Assembly (NCBI GenBank): GCA_932521035.1
Contig: OW051497.1
Span: 3,658,001 to 3,722,000, forward strand
DNA length: 64,000 bases
Source of the DNA: Oscheius dolichura
Taxonomy: Eukaryota; Nematoda; Chromadorea; Rhabditida; Rhabditidae
Direction: 5' to 3'
Shown here: positions 49,252 through 60,308 of the stretch, in pieces
Layout of the letters: every line of letters starts with the position of its first letter
Numbering within the stretch: position 1 is the stretch's first letter
Position numbers and translations under genes: made by a program
Notes under the pieces: model-generated
What the model was told of the DNA's origin: nothing
Databases searched by the model: none
Seen by the model: only the letters and a program-made list of their open reading frames with translations

Positions 49252-50606
49252 TCAGACTGACACGTTTCGGGAAAGAGCAATATTATTGTTAGATTTCGCA
49301 CATTTAAGGACATCGCTTCCGGGAATCCTCCGGTCACTATAATCCTGTATAAATTCTTTGTACAGACGTCCACATGACAACCAATGAAGGTGATGCTTGA
49401 AGATCTTCCGGTACCGGGGATACCGGACGAACAACACATAGAAAGTTTGGGAATAAGTAAGCAGGGCGAATATACACTGAAACGGAACATGCTAACAAAA
49501 AAGACGAAAGAACCAACTGCATAATCTCTGAGTCTTGGACTCCAATTGAAGGAATTTGGTCTGAAGACATTCAGCACATGAGTGATTAGGATGCAGAACA
49601 ACCAGGAGCCAATAAAAATAAAGGCTGGAAGAAGGATAAATGAGAAGTGGCAAATAAGTGCCTGTTAGAGGCCTTCTGGAGACCTGTGTATCCCTTATTG
49701 CATCGGGTGATTGAGATCTTCTGGCGCTCTGCATGCTATTGTCTAAATATTTTCTTATAAATTATAGGGAAGAGGTTCTTACCATGGCGGAGGGCTATAA
49801 AAGAAGCTGTCGCTGCAACCACTAGTGAAACTATACTTAAACAAAGCAGAAACAGCGTCACGTAAGGAGAAAGAGACTCAGGGGTGGCTGAAATTTGGAA
49901 AATACTCGGAGAAAACTACTTGTTTCCCAAATTTGAAAGTTTTGCTGTGATAAACAATGAGTAACAGAGCTTGAGCTCTTACCGTAAATAAGAGAACAGT
50001 ATTCTAGCGTGTCATCTGTGCTGAGTATATGAAACAGTATAATTCCCATTGTAGCCAAACACAACGACGGGATACTCATAAATACAACATAACTGAATCT
50101 TCCCCACATCCTATGCCTAAAAGATGAATGAGTAAACATAAATTTCAACTGCTTACTTGAACGGCAAAGTGATAGCCATCAATATATCAAAGGCAATCGT
50201 TGTGATCAACCCAGATAGCATAAAAATGAAGAAAAGGAAGGCTGTGAACTTATTTACACATTCTTTTTGGCTCATAGATTTAAATCTACAAGAGGATAAT
50301 AATATAAAAAGGACGGAGTAAAAGCTAACCTCCATCCGCTGAATTCTTTTACTAGAGCAAATATTAAACAGAACGTCTGTACTATAACGGTGACTGTGAG
50401 TAGAAGACCTGAAAACGGGCGTAAAATAAATGTAAAGGGATGTTTTGTGTCAGAAAATAATAAATATAGCCAAAATGATCACCGTGTTTTGTCCGCAGCT
50501 TTTTGTCCCTAATCACCGCTGAAAGAAAGATGGCGTTGCCTGTTAACCCGAGAACAGCGAAGACCACAACTATTATCGGCAGTACATCTATTGAATCTGC
50601 ATCCAT
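49252..50606 (-). CDS. Nematode srsx-like seven-transmembrane receptor
   Basis: Receptor of the rhodopsin-like chemosensory type. Minus-strand exons give TM1 from the ATG at 50606 (MDADSIDVLPIIVVVFAVLG then LTGNAIF), TM2 (LLLTVTVIVQTFCLIFALV), TM3 (FIFMLSGLITTIAFDILMAI), TM4 (FSYVVFMSIPSLCLATMGII), TM5 (VTLFLLCLSIVSLVVAATAS), TM6 (FSFILLPAFIFIGSWLFCIL) and TM7 (CIFALLTYSQTFYVLFVRYP, then RYRKIFKHHL). The tail runs to a stop at 49252. Helix layout, the FD-I-L-MAI end of TM3 and the TYSQTFYVLFxRYPRYRK end fit the srsx class. The ligand is unknown. An acceptor (ATGTTTTCAG) lies 16 nt before the ATG, consistent with trans-splicing. The third loop and TM6 can be joined only by a 22-nt intron or by skipping an exon; otherwise the gene appears intact. 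Confidence 0.75.
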
Positions 50607-51850
50607 TCCTACTTTTCTCTATCTGAAAACATTTTTGATGGTGAATAAAACAGGAAAGCGGGAGGTGAAAGGGCCAGAGAGCAAATTAACCATGTTTCAA
50701 TTGGGAACAAGCATATTTCTATAAGTTTAAGGGAAAATATGAGTAATTTACCTTAGAAATTAATTGATTATGACGAATGTTGTTCCATATGGGCAAATTA
50801 TTCATTGACGACACTTCAGCTGACTGCAGAACAAAGGGAAGCTAGTGCGAAAGGTGAACGTCGCAAAAATCAGTCGATAAGCATGGAATAAGGACGCGTT
50901 GAAGGTTACTGGGTCACGATTACCAAGAGCTACAGTTCAACTAACTAAGAAAACTGTTTCTAATAGAAAATGATCTGCAAAGTAACGAAAAAAAAAGAGA
51001 AAATGCTGATGGCCAATGCAGAACCTTGCACAGGTTGTTCTTGTTAGTCGTTGTGATGCTGCTGGCAGATAAAATTTTTTGGTTTAAAATAGGTTCTGGA
51101 TTGGAGTTCTACTGGAAAAAAGCATGGAATGTTAAACTTACTATTTTTAGTGTAGGCAAAGCTTTTTTACGTGTCATCTAGGGAAGAAACAATGTGTTTA
51201 GGACAACTACAATTTATGAAAAGAGAAGAAACAGAATAGGAAATCAGTCAGCGAGGCTTGACACCTTGTTAGTTAGGGAACCTTAGCGTTTCCGAGGGGA
51301 TCAATTGGAGAGATTCGCTATAAGATTGGCGCGCGTGTGAGTTCGGGCAGATATGCCGATACACGGGCACTATTGTGAATTCGAATGATTGATAGGGAAC
51401 AGTTTATGTTGTATACAATAAATTATTGTCATCAGTTTGATAAATTTAGTTCACATTTAAAGCAGTCGAATCTCCAGCTGTTGCCGATAACAGTCACCCT
51501 CCCGGTCTCGATTTGACTCTTACCAGGATCGCCAGTTCCTATTTCCCTTTGCCTATTCCTGGCAATTTTTATCCCATTGCACTTCTTCTTCCCCCACACC
51601 AGTCTTTCGTCTTTGCTGGAATCCGGTGGAACCGGAGATTTTAGGCAAAGACCCTTCTAATCTCTCTCTACACAATCAACACTTATAGCCTTTCGTCAGA
51701 GTGTTTCTTCCAAATTGACCGCTTCTCTTCTGAGCCAATCCCCTACTGGTATACCTTGGAAGAAAGATCACTGTGTTAACACCAGCATAATCTGTAGTTG
51801 TTCAAATGGAATGTCCTGATCGTCCTAAGATATGAAGCGTTCTGTTTTTT
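50607..51850. other. Intergenic, no gene seen
   Basis: No supported exons. The stretch contains A/T-rich sequence upstream of the srsx-like receptor and a C/T-rich part near 51.5-51.75 kb. The receptor's promoter is expected in its left part. Confidence 0.4.
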
Positions 51851-51853
51851 TGA

Positions 51854-53553
51854 GTGGAAAAAAATGATGTATATTTCGTCAAGAAGGCCCTTGAGAAACA
51901 CGATTTCGAGCTTGTTCTAACCCTCAAGCAGTACGCGAGTACGTATCAAAAGATGGATCTGCTGAAAATAAAGTGTACGTGTCCATCTCCAACAACGCAT
52001 GATACCATGCTAAATACTCTTCCGTTGTTGTCGTATGCTGGTCCCTCAGTTTATCAAAATATGTTCCACACGGGACTAATCTCCCATTTTCTGATTGAAC
52101 CAGATGGAAGATCACAAAAACGGGGAAAGCTGTTCGGTTGAAAAATCACACGACCTCAGAAATTAATTTGGTTGCCTACGTGGAAGTGAACCTGGCGCTC
52201 CCTTGGGAAGCAAGAGATCTGATGGAGATCTTACGGAGTACGGCTGACTAAACAAAGTACGTGGAATAATTGAACGGTTTTTGGAATAGCGGCAGGGTTA
52301 TCAAAGACTAAATCAAAGGTACAAGGACACTCTTTGTTCAAGAAGCGGAAGTGCAATAGGTTAATCGCATCGCTTTTGCATCGAAAAGTGAACCAAATTT
52401 ACAAAAGTCATGCTTTTTCGGGCAATACAGAAATCCTCAACAGTCTTCCATTTAATTCTTTGACAATGCTCTTTATCGACATTGCGTACTTCGAGAACCG
52501 GAACTGATGCCTGGATACAACTTGGTCCTGGTGCTAGAATCGGATAGAAACGAAATGCTGCGGCTCGACCGCTTCTTTGAATTCAATGCCGTGGATCGAG
52601 GTCATGATTAAGAGCACGTAAGAAGAGAATTGGACATCGACGACGACTGGCCAGAGATATCATAATCCCTTCCCCATACTATCAATACTTCATGCCAATA
52701 AGTTTCTCTCTTTACTCCCTGTTGCATAGCTGATTTCAAATAACTTCTAGATTTATTCCTGGCCCCCTCTAACGAGGATCCTCCTTCCTTTAAACATCAC
52801 TCGTTGGCCATTGACCTCACTGGAACAATGTAAGAGGCTCTGATGATTTTTATTCATAAAAGCCGTTTCCAATGATCCCTCCTGGCTTGAACGTGAGGAG
52901 TCGTTTACGAAAACTCTCTAGTGGCAGACAAACAAGTTATAAGAAGATGGGATTCCGGAAGCTGTTAATGTGCTCGGTGGCGTCGGTGCGTCAATCCGCG
53001 TTCCACGAACATCCTGGAGAACTTTGATGGTGTTGAAGTAGTAGAGTGAAAGAGATCCCCGGAACATTGAATTTGTGAATTTATGCTCTTTCCCGCCTCC
53101 GTCCACGGCCGTATGAATTTCTGATTGACCCCTCTGGTTGATGCATTTGACCATGAGGAGCGAAGGTCGCCCGTGTTCCCGATTAGAATGCTTTTCCTGC
53201 CGTCAAGGTAACTTCTCCCTCTCATTAAAAAACCAAGGATCGGGAGGAAGCTATCAGTCGCCGGAAATTGGCTATCACTTTCTGCCTAATGTGAAAAGAT
53301 AAATTAGAATATTTTCTCCGGAAAGAGACTTGTTTATGAGACCCTCGCCTACCACACAATCGGAAGCTGTTTGTCAGGTGCAACAAACTGCGAAATCAAA
53401 TTTAACGCCATCTGCAAAAAAAAAGGAGATTATTTCCGTTCGAATCTAACTGGGAAAGTGAATATCCGACCGATTCTTGATACCTCTACAGTAGGCGGAA
53501 GTTGTTCTCAGTGGACGACAAGCCGATCCGTTGTCACATTTTCGGGAAAATAG
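51854..53553 (+). pseudogene. Decayed coding remnant(s), family unknown
   Basis: Several plus-strand pieces look protein-like but are broken. From about 51930 one frame gives VSKDGSAENKVYVSISNN, then two in-frame TGA codons, then KITKTGKAVRLKNHTTSEIN, then LVAYVEVNLALPWEARDL. Near 52460-52670 a frame reads LREPELMPGYNLVLVLESDR, an in-frame TAA, then HVRRELDIDDDWPEIS. Near 53310-53553 a cysteine-bearing piece (TNCEIKFNAICKKKGDYFRS) ends at TAG. A minus-strand frame pair at 52918-53225 overlaps in two frames. I could not place these in a family or prove they belong to one gene. Unrecognised tiny introns could also explain some breaks. Confidence 0.3.
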
Positions 53554-56500
53554 AGATTAAGACCCCGTGAGGATGACAGTCACCTAAAAGTGGTTGGTTA
53601 AGTGTCTAAGCTGATATGTGTGACATCCGTTCCCCCTGATCCGTTTCGTACTCCGGAACATGATGAGAAAAAAACACGAGAAAATACGAGTGTGTGGGCG
53701 CCACACATCCATTGTTCAAGGAGTAATGTCAAGATATCCTCCTAATAGGGGGATATGTTAGCCCACGCAGTACAAGGCAGGAGAAGATACACCTACAAAG
53801 GGCAACAAGGAGATCCAATTGACGGGTATAACTCTCTCAAGAAGAATTAACAGAACGGTCGAAACTCTACCGGCACATCGTTTATTAGCTACAATTTGGT
53901 CCCATAATTGTACACAGTACATAACATGACACGCTCATTATTAACGGCTCGTTTTCCTAGTCTTTAGACGTCCGGGATGAAGGTTATATTATTGTGTCCA
54001 AGCTGTTTTGTGCTCGTTCGGAAAGCCCGGAAGACTGAACGCCACATATCCTTCAACAGCAATGGTACCATTTGCTTGACACCTGAAATATCCCTCTTCC
54101 AAATAACTCAGTTACTCGGATCATTAAGCAAAGGTGGTGGGCGAAAAGGCCTTCTAATTGAACTGGCCAACAATTGTTAATAGTTGTCATTCTCCGTGTG
54201 TGGTTGGGATGATGTGGGAAGTTGAATGAGGGGGCTAATTGCAAACTTACTCGAGAAGATCGTGCTCTCATTCCGGGGGCAGAGGGTAACACAATTATCC
54301 AAGTGGTCACGATAAAGATCACCACGACAGATACACATCCGCTTTGCGCATCTTGTTCCCTGAAAATTACGAGTAATCTCTGTGGGAAAAGTGCCCAGTT
54401 CCCTTTCCCAGGCACCTCACCCCGGTAGTGTCGTCAACGGACGTGTTCAACAGTTCGAGGAAAATTTCACACACATACGTAAGGTGTGAATGTCGACGCA
54501 CTCGTTTAACGGTGATCTAAGGTTCAACTGCGCGGAGTACAATTGTTTTTACGGATTATTACGGTTATACAGAGATTATAACTTCATCCCGATGACAAAG
54601 AACATTCTCCGTAACAACTGGTGCTGCCCACCTCAGGCTCGTGTTTTGCGTGGGGGCTATTTTGCCCATGTTGTTTTCCAGAATTTTTCTTGTAACAGCT
54701 TCGGAACCATTTGATTGATCCAAAATCTTCGCTGATACGTATTAGAAGATGTGGTGACAGATAAGCAGGTCTTGGCGTTTTTTCGCGGCATCGGATAGAG
54801 AATCTTCTAAGCCGTGTTGAGGTGGAACTGTGTTTCGTCTTCTGAGACGCAACCGACCAAATGTTGACGGGGAAGATCGGAAAATCTTGAGAAAAGCGTA
54901 GTTCGATCCATTCCCTCGGGATACCCCACGGCTAAAGGACAGTGCGCTGTATATGCCTAGAGAAACATGTTTACAATAACTGTAAATTAATTAGAGGATC
55001 GAAAAGCTTAAAGGTTCCAAAGGACGTGAGATGTTGAGGGGAACCGACTATATTACGAAAGTATCCCCTGTAATAAGGTTCTGACAAGATATGACGTGGT
55101 ATTGCCAAATTATGAAATTTCGTCCCCATTATGTTCCCCCGAATTCGTTCTAGGCAACAGCGGAGTCATAACTTTGAAATAGTTCACATGGTTCATGGCT
55201 ATTATTCCCTTGTGTCCATTATTACCAGCGTCCCTATAATTCTTGACATCATACAAGGAAAACCCCACTGACGTGGTGATGACCTATCAAATAAGTACCC
55301 ATGTTTTTCCAGCTTACGTAACTGAGATTGGTAAAAATAATGCACTAATCGTCAAGAGTGCAAGATTTATTTTGGGCATAACACTGTTTTGCCCATGACG
55401 CCGTCAGAATTGGGGAGAGTCCCGGTGGGTAATTAGCGGTCGTCGAACGTCTCCTTTTCTTTTGTGCTTTATACGTAATACTCGTACACAAGTAATAAGT
55501 GACTCTTCTTGCGTATTCTGTACTTTAAGAATGCCCCCGAGTGAGATCATGTTGACCTAAAAAGCCTTCTCACGTAAGGGGACCTCGGTCGTTATAATTA
55601 GAACAGACACTCGAAAAATGAGCTTCCCTGGGTCAACTGCATTCCGGAGAAAGTGGACAACGTCACGACGGCTTCAAATTACAAAGAGGAAATCAGAGCA
55701 CGACCAGATTTGAATTCTGCTGTGCCATCTTCCCTAGGTGCCACCTTACGTCACCCGACTATTACTCTTCTGTTTGCTTAGGAGTCTAGAACTCCGGAGC
55801 TACCGATGCTAATTATGGACAGCAGTCAAAAAAAAGAAGGCATCTCTGACCCTACAGTAGGTTTATACACGCCAAGTATTGCGTGTAGGTTGTAGAAATA
55901 GAATATCCTGCGTAGGGATAAATCTGCAATTCTGTTTCATGTTTGCTGATTTGCAAGTCATGACTGTTCTGCATCCTTAATTTTGGTGGTTTTTTGCCTC
56001 GAGTTTTTCTTAGATTCTTGACCAATTGGGTCAGCAAGAGAAATTTGGGGTTATACCTCTGAAAACGATATTTTACCCCTGTTCACAGTATTATATTTGT
56101 AGGGTAATAGCCAATTGACCGAATTAGGGCACTTGGGCAAAAAGTTAATAGGTTCCATTAAGTTATGTACATTAAACTGATTTGAGTAAAAGTTCTCCAC
56201 CTATTCCGACTAAAGTATACCCGGCCGAAAGCGAACTGTGGTCTTTACAAAAGCCAGGGGATACTGAAGCGGATTAAGAAGCCAAATGTACACAACTACG
56301 TATCCCCATGCGTGGGGTACTACGAAACGGTCAAAACAGGCATTCTCCCTTCGTTTTTCTGCTCTTTGGTGCTCAAATGAGCTGGTATGCGTTCCAGGAA
56401 AACATGGATAGGGGGTCAACTTCCTGTCAGGATATCCAAGGGCGTTTGGCTAATGTTAACGAGAGATAATTGGGTTATTTATATCACATATGGCGATGTG

Positions 56501-59446
56501 GTGTGTGTTCCAAGGCATACGGTAGGGCCAACAAGTCTCAATGCGCATCCGATACCTTGGCCTTTCTTGTTCCTGGTTGTTATTCCTCCAGCAAACTCGC
56601 CTACGTAGCTAAGCGAGCAGCAAAACTAATTGTATCCATAACGTGAATCCTACAAACAGAGCGAGCTTAGCTACGTCAGAGCCTAGTTTTAACGGAAATA
56701 TTGGATCCATCAAAAATTATGTTTTTGGCGCCCACTATTGAGGCTAAAACTGGTAACTTGACGTGAAGGCGCAGCTTGCCAGATACAATTGGTTTTTAGG
56801 AATGTTCACGTGTCAACAACAATATTTAATATATTATAAGAGCTACTTGCATCACGTCTGTCCTACATCACTACTATTACGCAGGTTGAATGCATTGTTT
56901 GATTCTTTTCGGGCCATTCTTAACTCGACTAGGAGGCTAAAGACCGCGCACGTAACAATTGAGTTCTCCTAATTTGAACGGCAGCGTTTACGCGCCTGGA
57001 ACACACGTGGACAAGGAAGACAAAAAAAGAGTGGTGCCGATCTTCTTAGAGAAGACCGACTAGGGATTTGGGGGCTAAAAATGGTTCCGATTGATATCAC
57101 GCTTTTTCTAGCAGAGAACGGAATCCTTTCTGGGAACACGCAAGAGCGCCAATTAGCTTCAGAAGATGATTGCTCCTTGGAGATATTGCAAACAATTTAT
57201 GCTCCAAAGAATAAATTTTGCTAGCTAGAACTTAATCTACTAGCGGTCTTGGGAATATGACATTCCCGATTAGTTGGCCTTCTGCGTTCTGCTTCACTAG
57301 AGGAAGTTGGTGGTCTAAGATTTTTAAGGTTGCTTGTATTTCGCCACACTTAGTGGCCTTCAAATTTGCTCAAGAAACGTTGAAAACTCAGACTTTAGGA
57401 AAGTTTCGTATTCCAGAGTTCATATTAGTTCTACCCTTAAGTCACAGTCATGTGAACGGCGGAGAAGCTTAGGAGATCGGATAAGGAGAGATCCACCTTT
57501 GATCTGAACGCGCGCATCAGAAGCTGATTAAAATATTGCTATGACCGATTTTTCCTTGAAAAAAACACTCACCCACGGCACTTTTGGAAGCCGTGGCAAT
57601 GTCTCCAACAATGCTGTCACTTTCTAGTAATACGCCATTGTCCACGCATTTAGCAGAAGCTAATTCGGGCTTTTTTGACGAACTACGCTGTCACCAACAG
57701 ATTACTACCGTTCCTCATTCACAGCTGAATACGACAGCTCCCACTTTTTCCAATTGCGAAACTCTATTCTTTGTTCGTTTAGTGCGTCCCCCTTTCGACC
57801 ATTGGAAGGCGCTCTTCTCGGCGCTCAAACTTCATTTGCTGAATCAAAATCAATATTTTTATCAGCGGGGGCGTGATCATCATGATCTATTAGTATTCTT
57901 AAGCATGGCCCCTTTGGCATCGCGGATTTTCCCCCGTGGCTCCGCCTCCCGGTCCCTTATACTTTGATAATTCAAAAGTACCGCCCCTTCCGAGGGGTCC
58001 GTATAAAAGGCATGTTTGGAACGTTACCTTCTCACAGTGTGGTTGGTTCTGGTCACACCGGGCCTCACACTCCTCACATCCCAGCATTTCCATGGCGTCG
58101 CATCTCGATGACGAGACTGGAATACGATAAGTTTGGCTTTTCACTGCGGATACTTTGAGCAGGATTTCTGTTTCGACTTCTTATGGGGGCTTGTTGAATT
58201 TTTCGCATATGCCGCTCTTCTGGTAAAACATAACCTTTACATTCGGGGTGCAGGTCCTAAAGCAGAGTGAATACGGTAATTTTTTATAAGACGAACCTTT
58301 TTACCCATTTTAACCCAATACTCACACCAGTCCATATGCATATTGTGGACGTTTGCTAGGATACATTGTGTTCCCTAAAAGGATGACATCAATTTGGAAA
58401 TTCGAGCCTTTTTTCAAACTGTTCCAATTTCAAAAACTGCCCGAAGCGGCGGAACTCCTTTGTGTGAGGGTTCCCTTTTTTGATAATTTACAACGGAAGC
58501 TCCTGCGGTTTGGCCTATTCATGCCTGCGGGGGTTGGAGGGATAATTGCTTTTTAAGTAAATTATCCTCCAAAAAGAGGATGATCTTTACGCTGAAAGGG
58601 ATAAAACGAGGAGGGGCTAATCCAATTAGCGTAAGGCTTAATTTAATCCTGAAAAAAGGAATTTACTACGGTAAATGACATTATCCATCATCAGTTCAAT
58701 TTCGGAACACACTTGACATGCGAATGGACATTAGCTACTAAATTATTTAGAGAACACACGGAAGGGGACGCACGTTGCCTTGTACCCTCCGTGATAATTT
58801 CGAATACGCGTAGGTAGATTCTGAGCAGCGGAGAAAACTCAGAAAAGGGCTGAAGTGCTTTGGAACTAACCACCAACAGGAGCACAGTAGTCGGCCGCAT
58901 TTGGGGATTGCACTGGGGTGAGAATGAGCAAACAGTGATGGACCCAACACTTGATTGCGCTCCTCGAAGAAGGGCTGATCTCACGAATTCCCTCCTCAAA
59001 CTGTAAAGAAATTGAATTCTATTTTTGGGCAGGCCGGGCGGACAGAGACCAACACGAAATGAGATAAGCTTGCAGCGGTTGGATTAGGATAAAGTAATTA
59101 CTACCAAGGAAGGGTCCAACGGGGACCTTTGGCCGACGCGTTTGATTCCAAGGTTAATTTTGCGAACTTCCAGCGGTTTATTGCTCTCTGACCTCCCGGG
59201 CGATGGTTATGGGAACCTCTGCACAACTCATTTCCCACGGATGCCCAATGTAGCGCCTGTCCGTACTTTCCCAGCGTTCTCTGTTCACTCCTATTATGGA
59301 AATCTTATTCGCTTTCACATAATTTAGTTGGCATACGGTAATGACGTTGATCACATTCCTCTATATTTATCCCACATTCTCATACTCTTTCGATACCGCT
59401 CTCGTCTTTTCTAAGCCAACCATTCCTCATAGTTAATCCTTCAGAA
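53554..59446. other. Gene-poor block
   Basis: No gene model is supported. Open frames such as 54490-54714 and 57584-57967 show no domain or splice partners. One exon-like piece with clustered Cys lies on the minus strand at 58028-58116. The last 100 bases before 59447 are T/C-rich with a TATATTTAT-like element near 59360 and are the probable promoter or outron of the secreted-protein gene. Confidence 0.4.
58028..58116 (-). CDS. Orphan Cys-rich exon candidate
   Basis: Read on the minus strand, a TATTCCAG acceptor is followed by an open 89-nt segment with five cysteines in about 23 residues (RCDAMEMLGCEECEARC, then DQNQPHCEK) and a GTAACG donor. The spacing suggests a small disulfide-bonded extracellular module. 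No adjoining exon in phase was found, so it may be a chance frame or a remnant. Confidence 0.22.
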
Positions 59447-59993
59447 ATGTACTCCATTGTTGTTGTTGTTGCTCTCCTTGCCGGCGTTGTCGCCTCAAGC
59501 GTTGTTCCCCAATCCCCCCTTGAGGGAGACGAGTGCTTCAAGCTCCAGGAGGCCTACAACGAGATCGTAAGAGATTTTATCGCGCCCTGTTCTAACTGGA
59601 AGCTTTAGGGCCAGCTCGCTGACGACGCTCTGATGCCTTGCCATGTCAAGAAGGGCCGCGGCTCCTGCCTCATCTTCGGATCCATGTTTGTCTCCTCCTT
59701 CCGCAAGACCGTCTCCAAGATCTCTGCTGATGTAAGGACTACCGTAACCTGCCCATCTAAAGCGTCTATTTCAGCTCATGTGCACCGAGATGTCTGGCCG
59801 CATGCAGCTTCCTGAAGCCTGTGAGCTCCTCTCCTCCGTCGGCGAGCTCGCCACCAAGGACCTCAAATCCATCTTCGCCTCCTCCAAGACCAGCCCCATG
59901 GCTGCCATGGCCGAGGAGATCATTCCCCTCTTCTCCAAGATGAGCTATGCTCTCACTTCCGATGTCAAGGACAGCGTCTGCTCCTTCCTCTAG
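59447..59993 (+). CDS. Small secreted six-cysteine alpha-helical protein, 153 aa
   Basis: Three exons (59447-59566, 59609-59731, 59775-59993) joined by phase-0 introns of 42 and 43 nt encode 153 residues. A signal peptide (MYSIVVVVALLAGVVAS, cut probably near residue 17) is followed by a mature chain with six Cys in the contexts DECF, MPCH, GSCL, LMCT, EACE and SVCS, enough for three disulfides. The chain looks helical (PEACELLSSVGELATKDLKS, AAMAEEIIPLFSKMS). Codons are strongly biased to C-ending choices (CTC, AAG, GCC), unlike neighbouring genes, which in nematodes points to high expression. The start is supported by the signal peptide and by an acceptor (CCTTCAG) 2 nt before the ATG. I do not recognise the family; a secreted binding or gut/epidermal protein is a guess. 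Confidence 0.88.
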
Positions 59994-60087
59994 GTCCCTC
60001 CTCACCCTCCGCTCACCTCTCCCCCTATCTCTACGTCTGTTACGTTAGTGTCATGTCGTTTTTTAATTTATTATGACAAAAACAACG

Positions 60088-60093
60088 TTTATT
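60088..60093 (-). terminator. Polyadenylation signal of the NPAS4-like gene (AATAAA on minus strand)
   Basis: TTTATT on the plus strand reads AATAAA on the minus strand, about 215 nt beyond the stop of the bHLH-PAS gene. It lies upstream of the opposing gene's own signal, so the two 3' ends overlap. Confidence 0.4.
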
Positions 60094-60113
60094 AATTGTT
60101 GAATCCGTTGACG

Positions 60114-60119
60114 AATAAA
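60114..60119 (+). terminator. Polyadenylation signal AATAAA of the secreted-protein gene
   Basis: Canonical hexamer 120 nt after the TAG at 59991-59993. Confidence 0.65.
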
Positions 60120-60308
60120 AGCTGTGAAAGACAAGTTGTATGAGAAGGGGATAGAAAGAAGGAGGTGGTTCGGAATTGTGTGCGTCTACCCGGTAAAATA
60201 CTGGTGGAAAGCTCTGTGATTTTGACACTTGGCGGTTTGATTATCATTAATGACACTAAGGAGTGCTTAGAAAGGCGGAAAGTTGGAAAGAGAAGGAGAT
60301 ACGTGGCT

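Noticed and set aside
49481-49521. A 20-nt intron before TM7 of the srsx-like receptor
   Set aside because: An upstream donor (GTTGGT) gives a 41-nt intron in the same phase with a long pyrimidine tract and a helix of normal length.
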